64,000 nt of DNA from Branchiostoma floridae (lineage: Eukaryota; Chordata; Leptocardii; Amphioxiformes; Branchiostomatidae): positions 10,253,947 to 10,317,946 of the forward strand of contig NC_049982.1 in NCBI RefSeq assembly GCF_000003815.2. Reading direction: 5' to 3'. Below, in pieces: positions 52,166-64,000 of the stretch (its first letter is position 1; the number at the start of each line of letters is the position of its first letter). The position numbers and the translations under genes are program-made. The notes under the pieces are model-generated. The model worked only from the letters and a program-made list of their open reading frames with translations, ran no database searches and had not been told where the DNA came from.

Positions 52166-53800
52166 TCACACCGTGACATATAAAGGTCCGCTTGTACCAT
52201 CTCAAAGGTTGCTTTTAACAGTTTCAACAAGATAAAAAGACAATAGACTGAAACAGAAAGTTCGATTTCTTGGTTTTTGAAAGTACAATATATGCCACGT
52301 TTCCTGTAGAATCAATAAGTGATGAGGTAGAGCAAACGCAGGCATTTTTGATGATTCATCTGTTCGAGTCAAAGGTCTTTTTTGGTCACTGCCCGGGAGC
52401 GGACCTTGTACATGGGAAACTCACTGTACAAAAGTGAAACTGTTTAGAGAAAGATATACAGTATCTTATATCATTATACATTACATTACATATCATAAAT
52501 TCATAGAGGTAATAATGATAACAATCTGTGAACTTGCACCTGGCGCCTTCTGGTGCCAAACACTTCTTGTGGGACTTCCTGGCCAGATTCTTAACTCGAG
52601 ATGCACCGACTGAGTTACGCCTTGGTGTAATGTCATTCAAGATCGCAAACAACATAACAGTACATTACATCATTCTGCAAGCTACTTCTGCTTGTCTAGG
52701 ATGGTGGAAGCCCCTTCCCAGACTTAATTGCAGTCATGCTTATTGGAATTAATTAAGCACAGGAGTGGAGTTGGAGCAAATGTGTGTTTTCTTGTGGCTG
52801 AAAAGCAAGTAGGATATAGATGAACTAAAACACTGACAATCCGCTTTCAACAAAGCAACAACGGGGGCTTTTTTAGTGTTCATTACTCAAATTAAGGGTA
52901 CATTTCCAAGTGACCGAATCGCACAGGGGGCCATTATGATAGATAATCTATAAACTTGTACCTGGAGCATTCGGTAACAAACACTTATTGTTCTTTTGTT
53001 TCATAGTTTCAGATATCAAATTCGATAAGCAATATTGTTCTTTGGGGTGGAGTAGTAAATCTTCCTGAAACTCGATCATATATGATGCCTAAAACACAAT
53101 AAAATTTTACGGCATATAAATGCACTGCAAATCATTGCATGTTTCTGGCGCTAACGAGGCATTTTTTTAGATGACGCTGCGTTAAATGGCTGTATATAAT
53201 ACCTGTTCATTCATCTCCTCCACTTTAGTCTCTGATTTCATATTTGTCCTTACAAGTCCTTCATATACCAAACTTGTTCCTTACGTCGTAACGTTAGTTT
53301 AGTATACGAATAAATACAAATTATAATGAAATACCTTTTTTGTCATCTTAGCGAACCAATTAGCGTTAAGTCAGTGGCATTAATCTAACTGACAACCTGA
53401 CAGGTGAACTGTCGGCAAGTTCAACTCACTTGGTGATACAAGGGTCGTGTCAACACGTTCGCCCTTTGTGAAGTAACGCGCACAGTCATCAGCTATGTAC
53501 AGCTGTTTGTAAGTCATGACCAACAACGGTCAACGCCCTTTCCTCAGGCCGGAGTCGGACCGCAGACACCGCCACGTGCAGGGGAGTGAAAACGAGGCAG
53601 GCTGAAATTCAGATGAACTTTAGGTGCGAGAACCGTACTTTGGATTGTGCATTGTTATCTTCCTTTTTTTCACTTTTCGTGTCTTTTCTCAGTGTCTCAT
53701 TTTCTTTCATCATCCAGTTAAAATCAATTGCTTTTCTTTCTCGCTTGTTCACACATCTTTTAATTTACCTAACTTGTAAAACAGTAGAATGTTTAGAGTA
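52166..53800. repeat. Tandem segmental duplication, unit 1
   Basis: It begins at AAAGGTCCGCTTG and includes GTACAAAAGTGAAACTGTTT, a TCGATCATATATGATGCCTA block and the highly conserved block GTGTCAACACGTTCGCCCTT. All three recur in the same order downstream. The unit ends with a short frame encoding QMNFRCENRTLDCALLSSF. No gene is established. Confidence 0.75.
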
Positions 53801-53939
53801 GCTACCGGTCGGTTGACATCGACAGTCGAACAAATGACTGAAAAATACGTTTCTCTTCCCTGTCATTGCAGCCGGTCTGTGTACTTCCAAAACCATGTCT
53901 TGGTGAGCATTACATCATTCAGATACTATCACACAACAT

Positions 53940-54640
53940 GCTGTATAAAGGTCCGCTTGCCTTACCATCTCAAAGGTTAGTTTGCCTTACCATTTTAACA
54001 CGATAAACGACGGGAAATAGAAACGGTTAGATCGATTTCTTGGTTTGTCAAAGTGCATAATTGTGTGTTGTTTTTCCCGTAGAGTTCATAAATGAAAGCA
54101 GGTACCGATATTGTTCATGATTCAAAGGTGAAGTTCTTTTCGGTCATTGCCCAGGAACAGACATTGTTCAGGCGGGTTACACTATATATATAGATATATC
54201 ACTGTACAAAAGTGAAACTGTTTAGTGAAAGATATACAGTATAACAGTACAGTACCATCTCATATATAATCATTATTACATGTCATAGATTTATAATGGT
54301 AATAATGATAACAATCTGTAAACTTCAACCTGGCGCCTTCTGGTACCAAACACTATTACTTCCTGGTCAGATTTTTCACTCGAGAAGCAACGAGTACGCC
54401 TTTGCAAACAAAACTACATTATCATTCGGTAGCCACTTTTGATAGTTTATCCCAATAGAAGTCCCTCCACAGACCTAATGCCGCATTCATGGTCACTACA
54501 ATTAACGATCCAGGACAAGGGTCGGAGCAAATGTGTTTTTCTTGCGGCTGAAAAGCAAGAACTATTTTAAGGACTAAAACAAATAACCGTTTCCAAGAAA
54601 GCAACAACACGGGGGCTTTATCAGTTTTCAGCTACATTTT
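53940..54640. repeat. Tandem segmental duplication, unit 2 (truncated)
   Basis: It repeats AAAGGTCCGCTTG, the GTACAAAAGTGAAACTGTTT block and a CTGGCGCCTTCTGGTACCAA block, but lacks the distal half of unit 1. A (TA)n tract at 54183-54200 interrupts it. Confidence 0.65.
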
Positions 54641-55800
54641 CAAAGGTCTGCTTGCCTAACCACCTCAAAGGTTAGTTTCCCTTACAATTTTAGCATGATA
54701 AACAACAGGAGATCGAAACGGAAAGATCAACGTCCGGGGCGTTTGTCAAAGTGCAAAGTAAAGGTATTTTTCATGATTCATCAGTTCGAGTCAAAGATGG
54801 AGTCCTTCTCGGTCATAGTGCAGACCTTGTTCAGGCGGGTGACAGCGTATCAGTGTACAAAAGTGAAACTGTCTAGAGAAAGATATACAGTACCATCTTA
54901 CATCATAATATAACGGATCCTTTAGGAGGTCATTATGGCAACCATCTATAAACTTGTACCTGACACATTCCGGTACCAAACACATCATGCGACTTCCTTT
55001 GTTTCATAATGCAGATATCGAACTCAAGAAGCGTGTTTTTTGTGTGGGGGGGAATAAATCTTCCTGAGACTCGATCATATATGATGCCTAAAACACAATG
55101 AACTTTTACGATACAGAAGTGCAAACATTGATGTATGGCGCTTTCATGCGCTAAAGTGGCGACTTTTTTTAAATGACGCTGTGTTAAATGGCTGCATAAA
55201 ATACCTTTCCATTCATTTCCTCCACTTACTAGTGCTAGATTTCATATTTGTTTTTACAGGTCGCTTACAGATCCAATTTGTTCCTTGCGTTGCAACGTTA
55301 GTGATGTTTTTAGTTTAGTACGCAAATTAAGTTACTAATTTAAGACTATGATAAAATACGAAACCAGTTAGCGTTAAGCTAGTGGCGTAAATCTAACTGA
55401 TAACCTGACAGCTGAACTGTCCGCATGTTCAGCTCACTGGGTGATACAAGGGGCGTGTCAACACGTTCGCCCTTTGTGAAGTAACGCGCACAGTCATCAG
55501 CTATGTATAGCTATATTTGTAAGTCATGACCAACAACGCCCTTTCCTCAGCCCGGAGTCGGACCGCAGACACCGCCACGTGCAGGGGAGTGAAAACGAGG
55601 CAGGTTGAACTTCAGATGAACTTTAGGTGCGGGGACCGTACTTTGGATTGTGCATTGTTATCATCCTTTTCTCACTTTTCTCGGTGTTTCCTTTTCATTT
55701 ATCTTCAAATCTTTTTCGCTTTTCGTCTTTCTTGTTCGATGCAACTTTTTATTTTACTTAGCATGTAAAACAGAAATACATGTATATTCAGCGTATCTAC
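54641..55800. repeat. Tandem segmental duplication, unit 3
   Basis: It repeats unit 1 from AAAGGTCTGCTTG to the QMNFRCGDRTLDCALLSSF frame. The block around GTTCGCCCTTTGTGAAGTAA (55460-55500) is almost unchanged from unit 1 (53455-53500), a spacing of about 2.0 kb. Confidence 0.7.
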
Positions 55801-57010
55801 CAGACAGTAGAAAAAACAAGTCTTAAAAAAAACAAGTAAACCGATGTAAACGAGATGTAGAATACGCTCAATTTTATTCCATTTTTCGATGAAAACTCCT
55901 TGGTAATTCCACGGCTGCCGGGAGGGAGGTTCTCAAACAACCAGTAACGGAACCTCCTCATACTTGCTACTAAATGCTCAAATAAATGTACTTCAAAGTA
56001 ACCCCAAATAAATGTGACATAAACGTCCCAGACATGGGAGGGAAATCACGGTAGGTAAAATCACGTGCAAGTTCCGCAACATTTTTTGTTAATTGTGGGG
56101 GGGGGGGGGCTTGTGATGGTAACACTGCACCTGCACCCCGCCCCAACAACCCCCACCACACCACCATGCACCACCACCACCACATACACTGATGAGGTTT
56201 TAATGAAGACAGTCATTAAGAACTTCTGATCAGAGACATTCCGTTCCATCCATCCAGTTTTCCCTGGCGACGGAATTATTCATGTGTCTACCTTTGGTCT
56301 AACTGGTTCAAAAGGAGTGTGACTGAACCAACAATTCGACGTACTGTACAGATCATATATGCATAGTACAAACTCCATGGTTTTAGCTTTGTGTTCATGA
56401 TATTTCCGTGTGTTATAAAAATATCAAACGATCACTGCACCTTGTTTCCATTGGTAACCGAAAAATTTGTGTGTTCTTTATGCAAACATTAAGGGCAAAG
56501 GATAATCTTTTTCTGCTTGTGTATTTAGAAATGAAAAGTACCAGTACGTGTATTGAAAAAAAAATTATTCATATTTATGTTTGGCGCCAATGATAAAGTC
56601 AACAGATTTGTTGAATAGATGAAACCTTGATACCTATCAATTGTACATGTATCCACTGTGGGCGAATTCTATCTATTGTCTCCATTTTCTTATCGTCTTT
56701 TGAGGTGATCAATAATAACACTTAAACTTTTGCTGCCAGGTAGATGTCATATTGAAATATGGGGATGCAAACATTTCAGCATGTTTTTACGCACAAATGC
56801 ACAAGCTTTTGTTGTTAAGTCAGCTCCTTGCATTATCCGCAAACAGTTCTTCGAGTCATGTTGCCAACCACGCAAACATGAAAGTCTTGACCTGACTAAC
56901 ATAGTATTTCAACTCACTTTCTTTTGTCCTGAATGCCGCAGAGTATATCCTCGACCTTCAGTTACAGTAGCATTGCGCAGTCTTATGTAACGTTCGCCCG
57001 GTCGTTACAA
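55801..57010. other. Gene-free stretch with low-complexity tract
   Basis: A run of about 14 Gs at 56096-56110 is followed by CCACC repeats to 56183. The minus-strand frame there is Trp/Val/Gly-rich as a result. No gene is seen. Confidence 0.5.
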
Positions 57011-57016
57011 TGTTAG

Positions 57017-57259
57017 GGTGTACTCTCACCGGACGTGGGGCACGCTTGCGGCATTGCTGGGTTCGGAAAATACTCAACGAATTTCAGAGATAAAGAACGA
57101 ATTTTCTTACTTGTTGTATATTTTGTCGTCTTCTATGTCATACTTTTACGTATTACGCAATATCAGAATTATAGAAATCGGAGAAAATAACAAAACGGTG
57201 ACGCAGTGAACGAACGCAAGAATGTGGCAAGCGTGCCCCACGTCCGATGAGAGTGCACC
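57017..57259. mobile_element. MITE with about 33-bp inverted ends
   Basis: GGTGTACTCTCACCGGACGT at the left and its near-exact inverse ACGTCCGATGAGAGTGCACC at the right continue inward through GGGGCACGCTTGC. The 243-bp interior is AT-rich. A related interior is present inverted at 18640-18786. Confidence 0.8.
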
Positions 57260-58381
57260 TTTAGGGACTGCATGTGGAGAGTAACGTCATCTGATATATA
57301 GTTAACATCCAAGCAAAGAAACAATAACTACACGATAAAGCAGGGCTCCCTTGGAAATCATTTTTTTCAGCTGAAGGGACTACCCTATAAGATCAATAAA
57401 TAAAGAAGGCATCAAGTCAATTGTGATTTTCCTTTTTCAGACTTTAGTCTGGAGCATTTATTGGTCTGGAACTAAGTCTATACCCTGGCCGGGCCTTGGC
57501 ATGCGCATAGCAACTCGAATTGCTTCATCATCCAATGATGTCACCATACGTCAATGTGTACGTACAGAAATGGAAAGTTGTGGACTATTTACATAGAAAC
57601 AGCGGTCAGCTTTTCTTCTCTAAATACACTTTCAGCGTACACTGAGTCTGTTGTGGACCCCCATAGGTCTTTTTTTATCCTTTCAGACATCAGACATGCA
57701 TGTGAATAGATTTATAACGGGGCATTTATTAATGACGATTGTATTGTTCACAGAGTCAAAGCACCTGTACCCCCTACCTACAGGCATTTCTATCTCATGT
57801 CATCGTCAGGTGACAGGGAGGTTTACCTACGCCACGTGTTCCTTCCTCACGCACAGCCCACCTAACCAAGTCCAAAGGTACGCCATGAACGTCAAACGCA
57901 CATTACGACTTTTGCAGTTATGTCAAAAATTGTTTGTAAAAGGCGTCAGTTGAGAACTGATCTGTCAGTCACACCAGCCGCACCGGGCCCACGTAGCTAA
58001 AACACGTCCATTCGTTATGATCACACCATGATTACTACTAAACGTAGGCATACATTGTAAGCTGCACGTTAATCCCCTTATTTAGAACTGATAAAAATGT
58101 ATCCTGTTTAAATAACCAAACATTGGTTTTATGCTCAGTCATTGAGGAGTCAGCAAGATTTTGCCTACCATAAAGCCACTTACATGTACATCAAACACAG
58201 TCAGTCATAATTCAGCTGATAATGTAGCTGATCGATACCCAAAATGAATAACTGAGGTCAACGCCACTGTTCTAGTTGATGGTGAAACATGTGTTTGTTT
58301 GTAGCATTCTAAGACGTGACCGCCTCATCACTAAACTTCACACACAGTCGATGCCCGGCCAACACGGCCAGAGTTCCGTCA
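57260..58381. other. Gene-free stretch
   Basis: Frames are short, without splice-like borders. Nothing was recognised. Confidence 0.45.
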
Positions 58382-58614
58382 TACCCCTGTCACATTATCC
58401 GCGATTTTCGGGCGTATCGATGGAAGATCGACCATATTTAAGATCGATAGAGGGTTGCGCGTATTTTTTCACCTGAAAACCGTCCCTGTCACAGATAAGT
58501 CATACTTTGTACCCTGTATAATTGTTGTGCAATAAAGTTATTATTATAAGCGAGGCTCGGGCGATTGCCGCAGGATCGTCGTCCGATCGATTTTTGCCAA
58601 ATGTGACAGGGGTA
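58382..58614. mobile_element. MITE with TACCCCTGTCACATT ends
   Basis: TACCCCTGTCACATT at 58382-58396 is exactly inverted at 58600-58614. The 203-bp interior has no ORF of note. Ends resemble those at 7024-7254. Confidence 0.8.
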
Positions 58615-58621
58615 TTAGGAC

Positions 58622-58818
58622 GCGGTCACATTTGTCGTGCGATCGTTGTACGATGGTTAACCTAGGGCATTTTGGGGCCAGCCATACATTTGTCCTGCAA
58701 AGTTCAGCTGTCTTGCGACACAAAAGCCTTGCCTAGATCCTTGTCAATGGTTGGTTCTGTCACAGCCTCCTTGAAAATACTATGGCATGTACGACGATCG
58801 CACGACGTATGTGACCGC
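58622..58818. mobile_element. Second MITE, abutting the first
   Basis: GCGGTCACATTTGTCGTGCG at 58622 is matched by the inverse CGCACGACGTATGTGACCGC ending at 58818; about 30-bp arms, including GATCGTTGTAC, show three mismatches. It lies seven bases from the preceding element. Confidence 0.8.
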
Positions 58819-59534
58819 ACCATGATGGAAAATTGGGCATATCGAGATGTCCTCAAAATAGCAGTTATTGGATGAAAATTGTTTTTCAGACCAAAAATTA
58901 ACATGTAAACAGAATACATTAGCTGAGTCTGTCGGTCAGTTATTGTTGTAAAATAAACTGCGAATCGAGACCGGCCGACGACTCTTGCCTGTGAGCGAAA
59001 ACGAGTCAGCTGGCCCCCAGATAAAAAAAAAAACAAGAAAGTACTAAGTCAGAATATCTTCATTAAACTGAGCATCTTTTATTTGTTTCTTTAGCAATTC
59101 ATGATTTCTTTTTATCATTTACCAACTTTGACCACTTTTATGCCGACGCCTTGGCCCTTGCCCATTGTATTTGTACACCATTGCATTTGCCTTCTTAAAT
59201 CCAATATGTTTTGTTCTCTTTGATTCGTTTATACTTCTATCTTCTTAGCTGCATTTTCTCTGTAGATAGATTCTAACATTTTACAAATTTCATTATTCCC
59301 TTCTCAAAATCCTTTGCTTTATATCATAGCACTTACTGTCCGCATAATTGTCGGTACACAGAAGGAGGGTAGTTAGCCAACTAACGCCAGTTTTCACACA
59401 GACCGCCACGGTACGTGGAATCTATGACGTTTTATAAAACGTTCAATAGTCGTGAGTTTCTCACATCTACCTGTATATATATATATAAATTGTCGGGTCT
59501 CTGTTTGTCAGCATTAGTTAAGGAAAACGTCATA
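58819..59534. other. Gene-free stretch
   Basis: AT-rich with no supported exon; a (TA)n tract lies at 59474-59487. Confidence 0.45.
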
Positions 59535-59539
59535 CCGGT

Positions 59540-59550
59540 GCCGTATATAA
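59540..59550 (+). promoter_or_regulatory. TATA-box candidate
   Basis: CCGTATATAAAGCGG is a strong TATA-like word with GC flanks. No coding exon follows convincingly on the plus strand, so it may be chance or the promoter of an untracked transcript. Confidence 0.25.
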
Positions 59551-59651
59551 AGCGGTGAGCGTGACACTCGTCACGTAAACTGAAAACTAAGTTTTCTCAA
59601 CCAAAGTAGCTGAGTTACTTATTTCAAACTGGTCAATGCCAAATTGGCTTT

Positions 59652-59858
59652 TTAGCTGACATATATGAACAAATAAGCGGCTATATAAGACGTAGCTGAC
59701 ATATTTTGTGGGCAAAAACGGAAGGAGTTTAGTCGACGGCTTCGGCATGGAGAGGATGGAACATAACCATGTAACCCCTGCACATCCAAGGTCTTTAGAA
59801 AGTCACCAAAAGCGTCGGACATCTGCTGATAAAGGGAGGAGTCATTACTTTGTGCCAC
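59652..59858 (-). CDS. Weak first-exon candidate, unknown protein
   Basis: An ATG-started frame on the minus strand encodes MAQSNDSSLYQQMSDAFGDF followed by LKTLDVQGLHG, with coding-like composition. A donor such as CATG|GTTATG could end it. No second exon was found before 57 kb and the protein is not recognised. Confidence 0.2.
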   Translation of the reverse strand: MAQSNDSSLYQQMSDAFGDFLKTLDVQGLHGYVPSSPCRSRRLNSFRFCPQNMSATSYIAAYLFIYVS

Positions 59859-60029
59859 TTTCGTACGCCAATAATGCGATCTGAAACTTTGCGTGTAGGT
59901 TTCCAGAGTTAGCTGTTCATTCTCTGGTGCTGAACTGTGTGGAATGGATCATGAATTTAATGCCCACATCTATGGGGCGTAATGTGACGGTGTTGTGTCA
60001 TGGTACGTACGGTTGGTTACACCCCTTTT

Positions 60030-60252
60030 CTACTTGGACGGCGCTCTCGTCACGCACTCTCTGTGACCTAAAATTTGACAGATTGCTCAACGAACTGTAT
60101 AGGAAACGAATTTTTTTACGCTTTTTGTTTTAATTTGTTGTCTTTTCAGTCACACATTGACAATTTGTACGCAGTATCAAATCGAAGGTTACACACACCC
60201 GCCTTGCGTCACAGTGAGAGCGCAGCGCGGTCGCCGTCTATGGTGGGAAGAG
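60030..60252. mobile_element. Inverted-repeat element, degraded
   Basis: GGACGGCGCTCTCG and CTCTGTGACC on the left are matched loosely by the inverse of GCGTCACAGTGAGAGCGC and CGCCGTCTATGG on the right. The internal word TTTGACAGATTGCTCAACG also occurs at 63110. Confidence 0.45.
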
Positions 60253-61302
60253 GGCCTTAATAAATCATGAAAAAACATCGACTTGCAATATAATGTGGGG
60301 ACATATTGGACTGTAGCTGATCCAGATAAAGCAGACGTGTACGGACTGAATGACTAAGGCCATCAAGACTTGGATACAATCATACCTTTCTGGCACAGCA
60401 TACAACATGAAAAGCCGGCCTGATATCGCACTCCGCCCCATTTACAAGTCTCCGATTTGTGGTCACACCAAATTGCAACGTGTGTTTTGCCATCATCGGT
60501 ACAAGTGTGCGTGGGGGATCTGGAGAGCACAGAATGGACATATGGATTTTACAACACCGCTGGATTACTGTCGTGACAGGAATGCTGTGGATTATACACT
60601 GCAGTTTATCAAACTCGACCAGTAGGGAAATGCACGGAGGTCGCTTTCATACTTCAATAATCAACAATATTCATGACGAATTCACACTGGAATTGAGAAA
60701 CCTACAATGTTTTTTTAAATTTGATTTATTCGGATGTATAAAAATGAATACGGACACAGCAAGGACTACCCAACCGTACCTGCCGGAGGTTATTGCTAAG
60801 AATTAGCCCTGGTAAATGCACAATATACAGTAAACATATAGACGGTTACAAAGCGCCCTACATTATGGCAATATCAGTAAGGCCACAATGACTTAATTTT
60901 ATGGATGACATCCGCGTGCGTATTCCTTTAAGCCTGTGTTTCTTTTTGTGCTTCTCTGTTACAGGAATTATGAAAACCATAGTTGTTTCTTTTTTTACTT
61001 TTTTTTACTTCTTAGGGGGACTTTTGGGGACTATATTTTGGACTTTTTGGACTATTTTCCCACTATTTAGACTAAGTGGGGAGGGGTGCATTTACGGGTA
61101 TTATCAGATATTTTTGTCCAAACTCTTGTCTATTTTTGCACTCTAGTCTCCCTATCTTTGGTAACCTTGGCCTTGTGGTCAACATGGCAAATCGTGTCAC
61201 TTACTTATGAAAGACTGATGGCGACATCCCAACAGACGGTGCTTTCATCATGATAGCCGTAAGGTTATATTGTCTTTACAGGCATGAAATACAATGTCTG
61301 AT
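60253..61302. other. Gene-free stretch
   Basis: Several frames of 80-115 codons overlap in different phases without splice borders or motifs. Nothing was recognised. Confidence 0.4.
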
Positions 61303-61328
61303 CAAGGAGGTTATATATAACCTCCTTG
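61303..61328. repeat. Perfect 26-bp palindrome
   Basis: CAAGGAGGTTATATATAACC followed by TCCTTG is its own reverse complement over all 26 bases. Confidence 0.9.
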
Positions 61329-63000
61329 GTCTGATGTATGTTACAGTCTCAACGTCAGGTTTGAGTGACCGAAGCGGAACGGAGGTACTAGTATTCAGCA
61401 AGTGAGTCAGGACAACGTGAGAATTGTCAAAGGCTAATTGACATATTTTTCCTACACGCCGAAGTTCGTGACAATATGAAAAGAGGAATCACAAAGCACG
61501 AAACAGTAGTTAAATATGCCATTATCAACTGTACGTACCCACGTTACTTCATTTAAGCTCAGCGTCAGTGAGTAATCGAGGCGTAGCCTATATTTCAAGC
61601 TAGTATGTCACGAGAACATACAGAATTGTCAAAGTCTCATTGTCGCCTTTATCCTGTAGATGTGCCGTGGCATTGACACAATTCAATTAAAAACTTTTCT
61701 GTGTGAAATTGAAAATGTCTTATTGATCCGCAGCCATATGTTACTTTGTCAAAGTTCAGCTTTGAATAACCGAAGGTAGAACCTGTACAAATATTTATAT
61801 TTGACGAAGGCAAATTATAAGGCTATTATAACAGCTAATTATGATATCTTCGTTCGTTGATCCCCAGGCGGCTTTCTGAAGACTTAAAGTTCGTACCCAA
61901 AGACTAATTCCAAGTACATGTGCGTGGGCTTGTGAAAAATAACGCCACACGTGGTAGAGAGACATAGTAAAGATATGGCACGGTGGCCTTCTTGTTCGGG
62001 CGGTTGTCTTAGAGAACCTGAGGTCGAATTCCTCGGACAAATCTCGATGCTGTGCCATTGAGGAAAGCACTGGACACCGATTCACGACTTAGGTGTAGAT
62101 AAGTACATAGCTTCGGCTAGGGACGTCCCTCGGATAGAATATTATTAAATGGGGGTACGTATACTCTTCAGTACAAACCTGGTCTGTTATGACATGAGGC
62201 CATTTACTGGGAATGCAATACCAACAAACAAACATACATGTGACAAGGACTGTGATAGTCATTATTGTTACAAGAGACTAATACAAATAATACTAGTAGT
62301 TGGCTATATCTAGATAGCACATGCTCTAAGGTTAACGTTATAGAAATTTGATCAAGAATGTGTTTTAAGATAGGGGACTGGCCGTGAAAGACATGTAGCA
62401 TGATGGCTGCTGATTTTAAGTTCTACCTCAAGAGGCACTGCCACCACCCAGATAGCGGATGTTGAGAGGTACTGCGTATAGTTGACACGCTACAGAATAA
62501 CTTTCTTAAGTTATTCAAATCGTTGTCCAAATCAAAAGAAAAGTATTGAGAACACTTTGACACACATCGATTCCCTAGCGAAAAAAGTTTTTAAAGTCTT
62601 TAATTTCTGTTTAACAAACTGAACGGCTTCACTGTGTTTTAGAATGCTATATTAACAGTGCACTGACCGGTCAATACCACTTACTCCGTAGAGTATTGCA
62701 CATCATGACTTGCAATTACAGCGTACAAAGTCGAAGAGTTGTAGTTCTAAGGTGTGTCTTGTGCGTGCACTTTCCCTGGTTTCCAGGGCGATATGTTTTG
62801 AGGTTCGTGTGGCATGATGAATGATGAAATACAATGGTGTTTGTTATACAAACGTCTGTATAAAAGACGTGTTGAACATGTACGTGATGGCAACCACGGG
62901 AGATGAACCTGGAGGAGAGTTGCAGACCGTCGGAGTTGAAGTTTGGTGAAAGAAGTCGTCAACAGAGCTCTTCAGGTTAGTAATGTTAGCAAAGCGGGTA
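61329..63000. other. Gene-free stretch
   Basis: No exon or repeat is well supported. A B-box-like word GAGGTCGAATTCCTC near 62020 lacks a convincing A box. Confidence 0.4.
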
Positions 63001-63090
63001 AGATCACTCCTTTCAAACGGGTAATAACACCCATTAAAATGGGCTATAACACCCCTTACAAACGGGTAATAACTTCCCCTAAAGGCTGCA
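63001..63090. repeat. Degenerate short tandem repeat (AAACGGGTAATAAC)
   Basis: CAAACGGGTAATAAC occurs at about 63016 and 63059, with diverged versions between. Similar words occur at 1535-1575. Confidence 0.6.
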
Positions 63091-63107
63091 ACCGTTGAGC
63101 GAAGAAA

Positions 63108-64000
63108 GATTTGACAGATCGCTCAACGAATTTTAAAAATAAAGAATTAATATTTTCCCTTTTTGTGTGTATTTTTGTCATTCAAATTGTACATCATGTA
63201 TCATATCCCAATTATAAATCAAAAAAACAAAAAGTGTCACATAAGTTCAACTTTGATTGCTTAACGGTCGATGTACCTGTCTCTTTCTAGTCCGAAGGGG
63301 ACCCTATATAAGGACTCATTGCAAAACGTAGTACTTAGACCTACATCGCTATGGAAACGCCGGTCAGCGTTACGTAATTATAATCGCATTAGCCTCCTTC
63401 ACCGGCGTCTATGGGGGCCTTGGCGTAAGGTTTTTTTGGGGGGGGTGGATTCGCGATTTTTAACCGGGAATACGCCGGAAAAGGAAAATATGCCGTACGG
63501 CGTGTTGTGCCCTTAGCTCTAGGTGAAGTTTGCGGGGAAGAAGTTGTACTTTACTTTGAGTTTTGTTATTGAAAGAAAAAATGATAATTTTCGGCCGAAA
63601 GTTTTGCCTAATTAAAAAATGTGAAGACAGAACTCATATGGACTTGAATATATGCACTCATGTGAACCCATCAATTGTGACAAAATTATGAATCTCATAC
63701 ATTTTTAGAATTTTTCTAACCCGCCGAGTTTGCGTGACGTAGGTTATGAAGATAGTACACAAGAAATATTGGGTCGACCCGGTCAGTGTGAACACTGTAG
63801 GAGTAGAGGAGCGACTGTTTAACCCCAAAAGTGTGTACGGCTCCCGTTCCCCTGGATTGCTTGGCGACCAACATTGGATTGGTGTCGTCCTTGGTTGCAT
63901 AATTGAAATATGGTGCATGATATGAAAGCATGATTCAAAAGACAAAAACACAGAAGACTTCGGAAAAATATTGTTCATCTCGAGAGCGATCTGTCAAATC
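63108..64000. mobile_element. Possible inverted-repeat element reaching the window end
   Basis: GATTTGACAGATCGCTC at 63109-63125 occurs inverted as GAGCGATCTGTCAAATC, the last 17 bases of the window. The interior includes a minus-strand frame at 63716-63931 with coding-like composition but no recognised motif. The true right end is outside the window. Confidence 0.4.

Overview
The window reads as genomic DNA of a basal chordate, most likely a lancelet (Branchiostoma). I infer this from short introns with canonical GT-AG sites, vertebrate-type gene families (an SLC17 cluster and HELLS) sitting close together, and dense foldback/MITE-like repeats. No species can be fixed from sequence alone. 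Gene models were built by hand from reading frame, splice sites and phase. Every complete model below has matching phases at each junction and a total length divisible by three.

Region 1 (1-6866) has no convincing gene: one orphan exon candidate, a 163-bp foldback element with a perfect 9-bp target duplication, and one old interspersed repeat. Region 2 (6867-29164) is a cluster of SLC17-type organic-anion transporters. It holds a 12-exon plus-strand gene closest to vesicular glutamate transporters (590 aa), an 11-exon minus-strand paralog (14329-20180, 530 aa), a four-exon plus-strand fragment copying the 3' half of that paralog in inverted orientation (20402-22073), and a second intact 11-exon minus-strand paralog (22848-29164, 524 aa). 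Most exon lengths are identical among paralogs (115, 88, 87, 146, 133, 114, 128 nt), proving common descent. The two minus-strand paralogs have lost charged residues that vesicular glutamate transporters keep.

Region 3 (29165-34655) is repeat-rich and gene-poor. It contains several copies of one AT-rich interspersed family loaded with octamer-like ATTTGCAT motifs, plus minisatellites.

Region 4 (36187-51214, minus strand) is a 19-exon HELLS/LSH chromatin-remodelling helicase of 1285 aa, about 450 aa longer than the vertebrate protein. The extension contains a zinc finger of the UBZ4 type resembling that of RAD18. Its introns host a degenerate mariner-like element with about 100-bp inverted ends, a tRNA-like sequence, and two minisatellites whose repeat units each carry a copy of the adjacent 5' splice site.

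Region 5 (51215-64000) has no gene I can establish. It holds a two-to-three-fold tandem duplication (52.2-55.8 kb), at least three short inverted-repeat elements, palindromes, and weak exon or promoter candidates.
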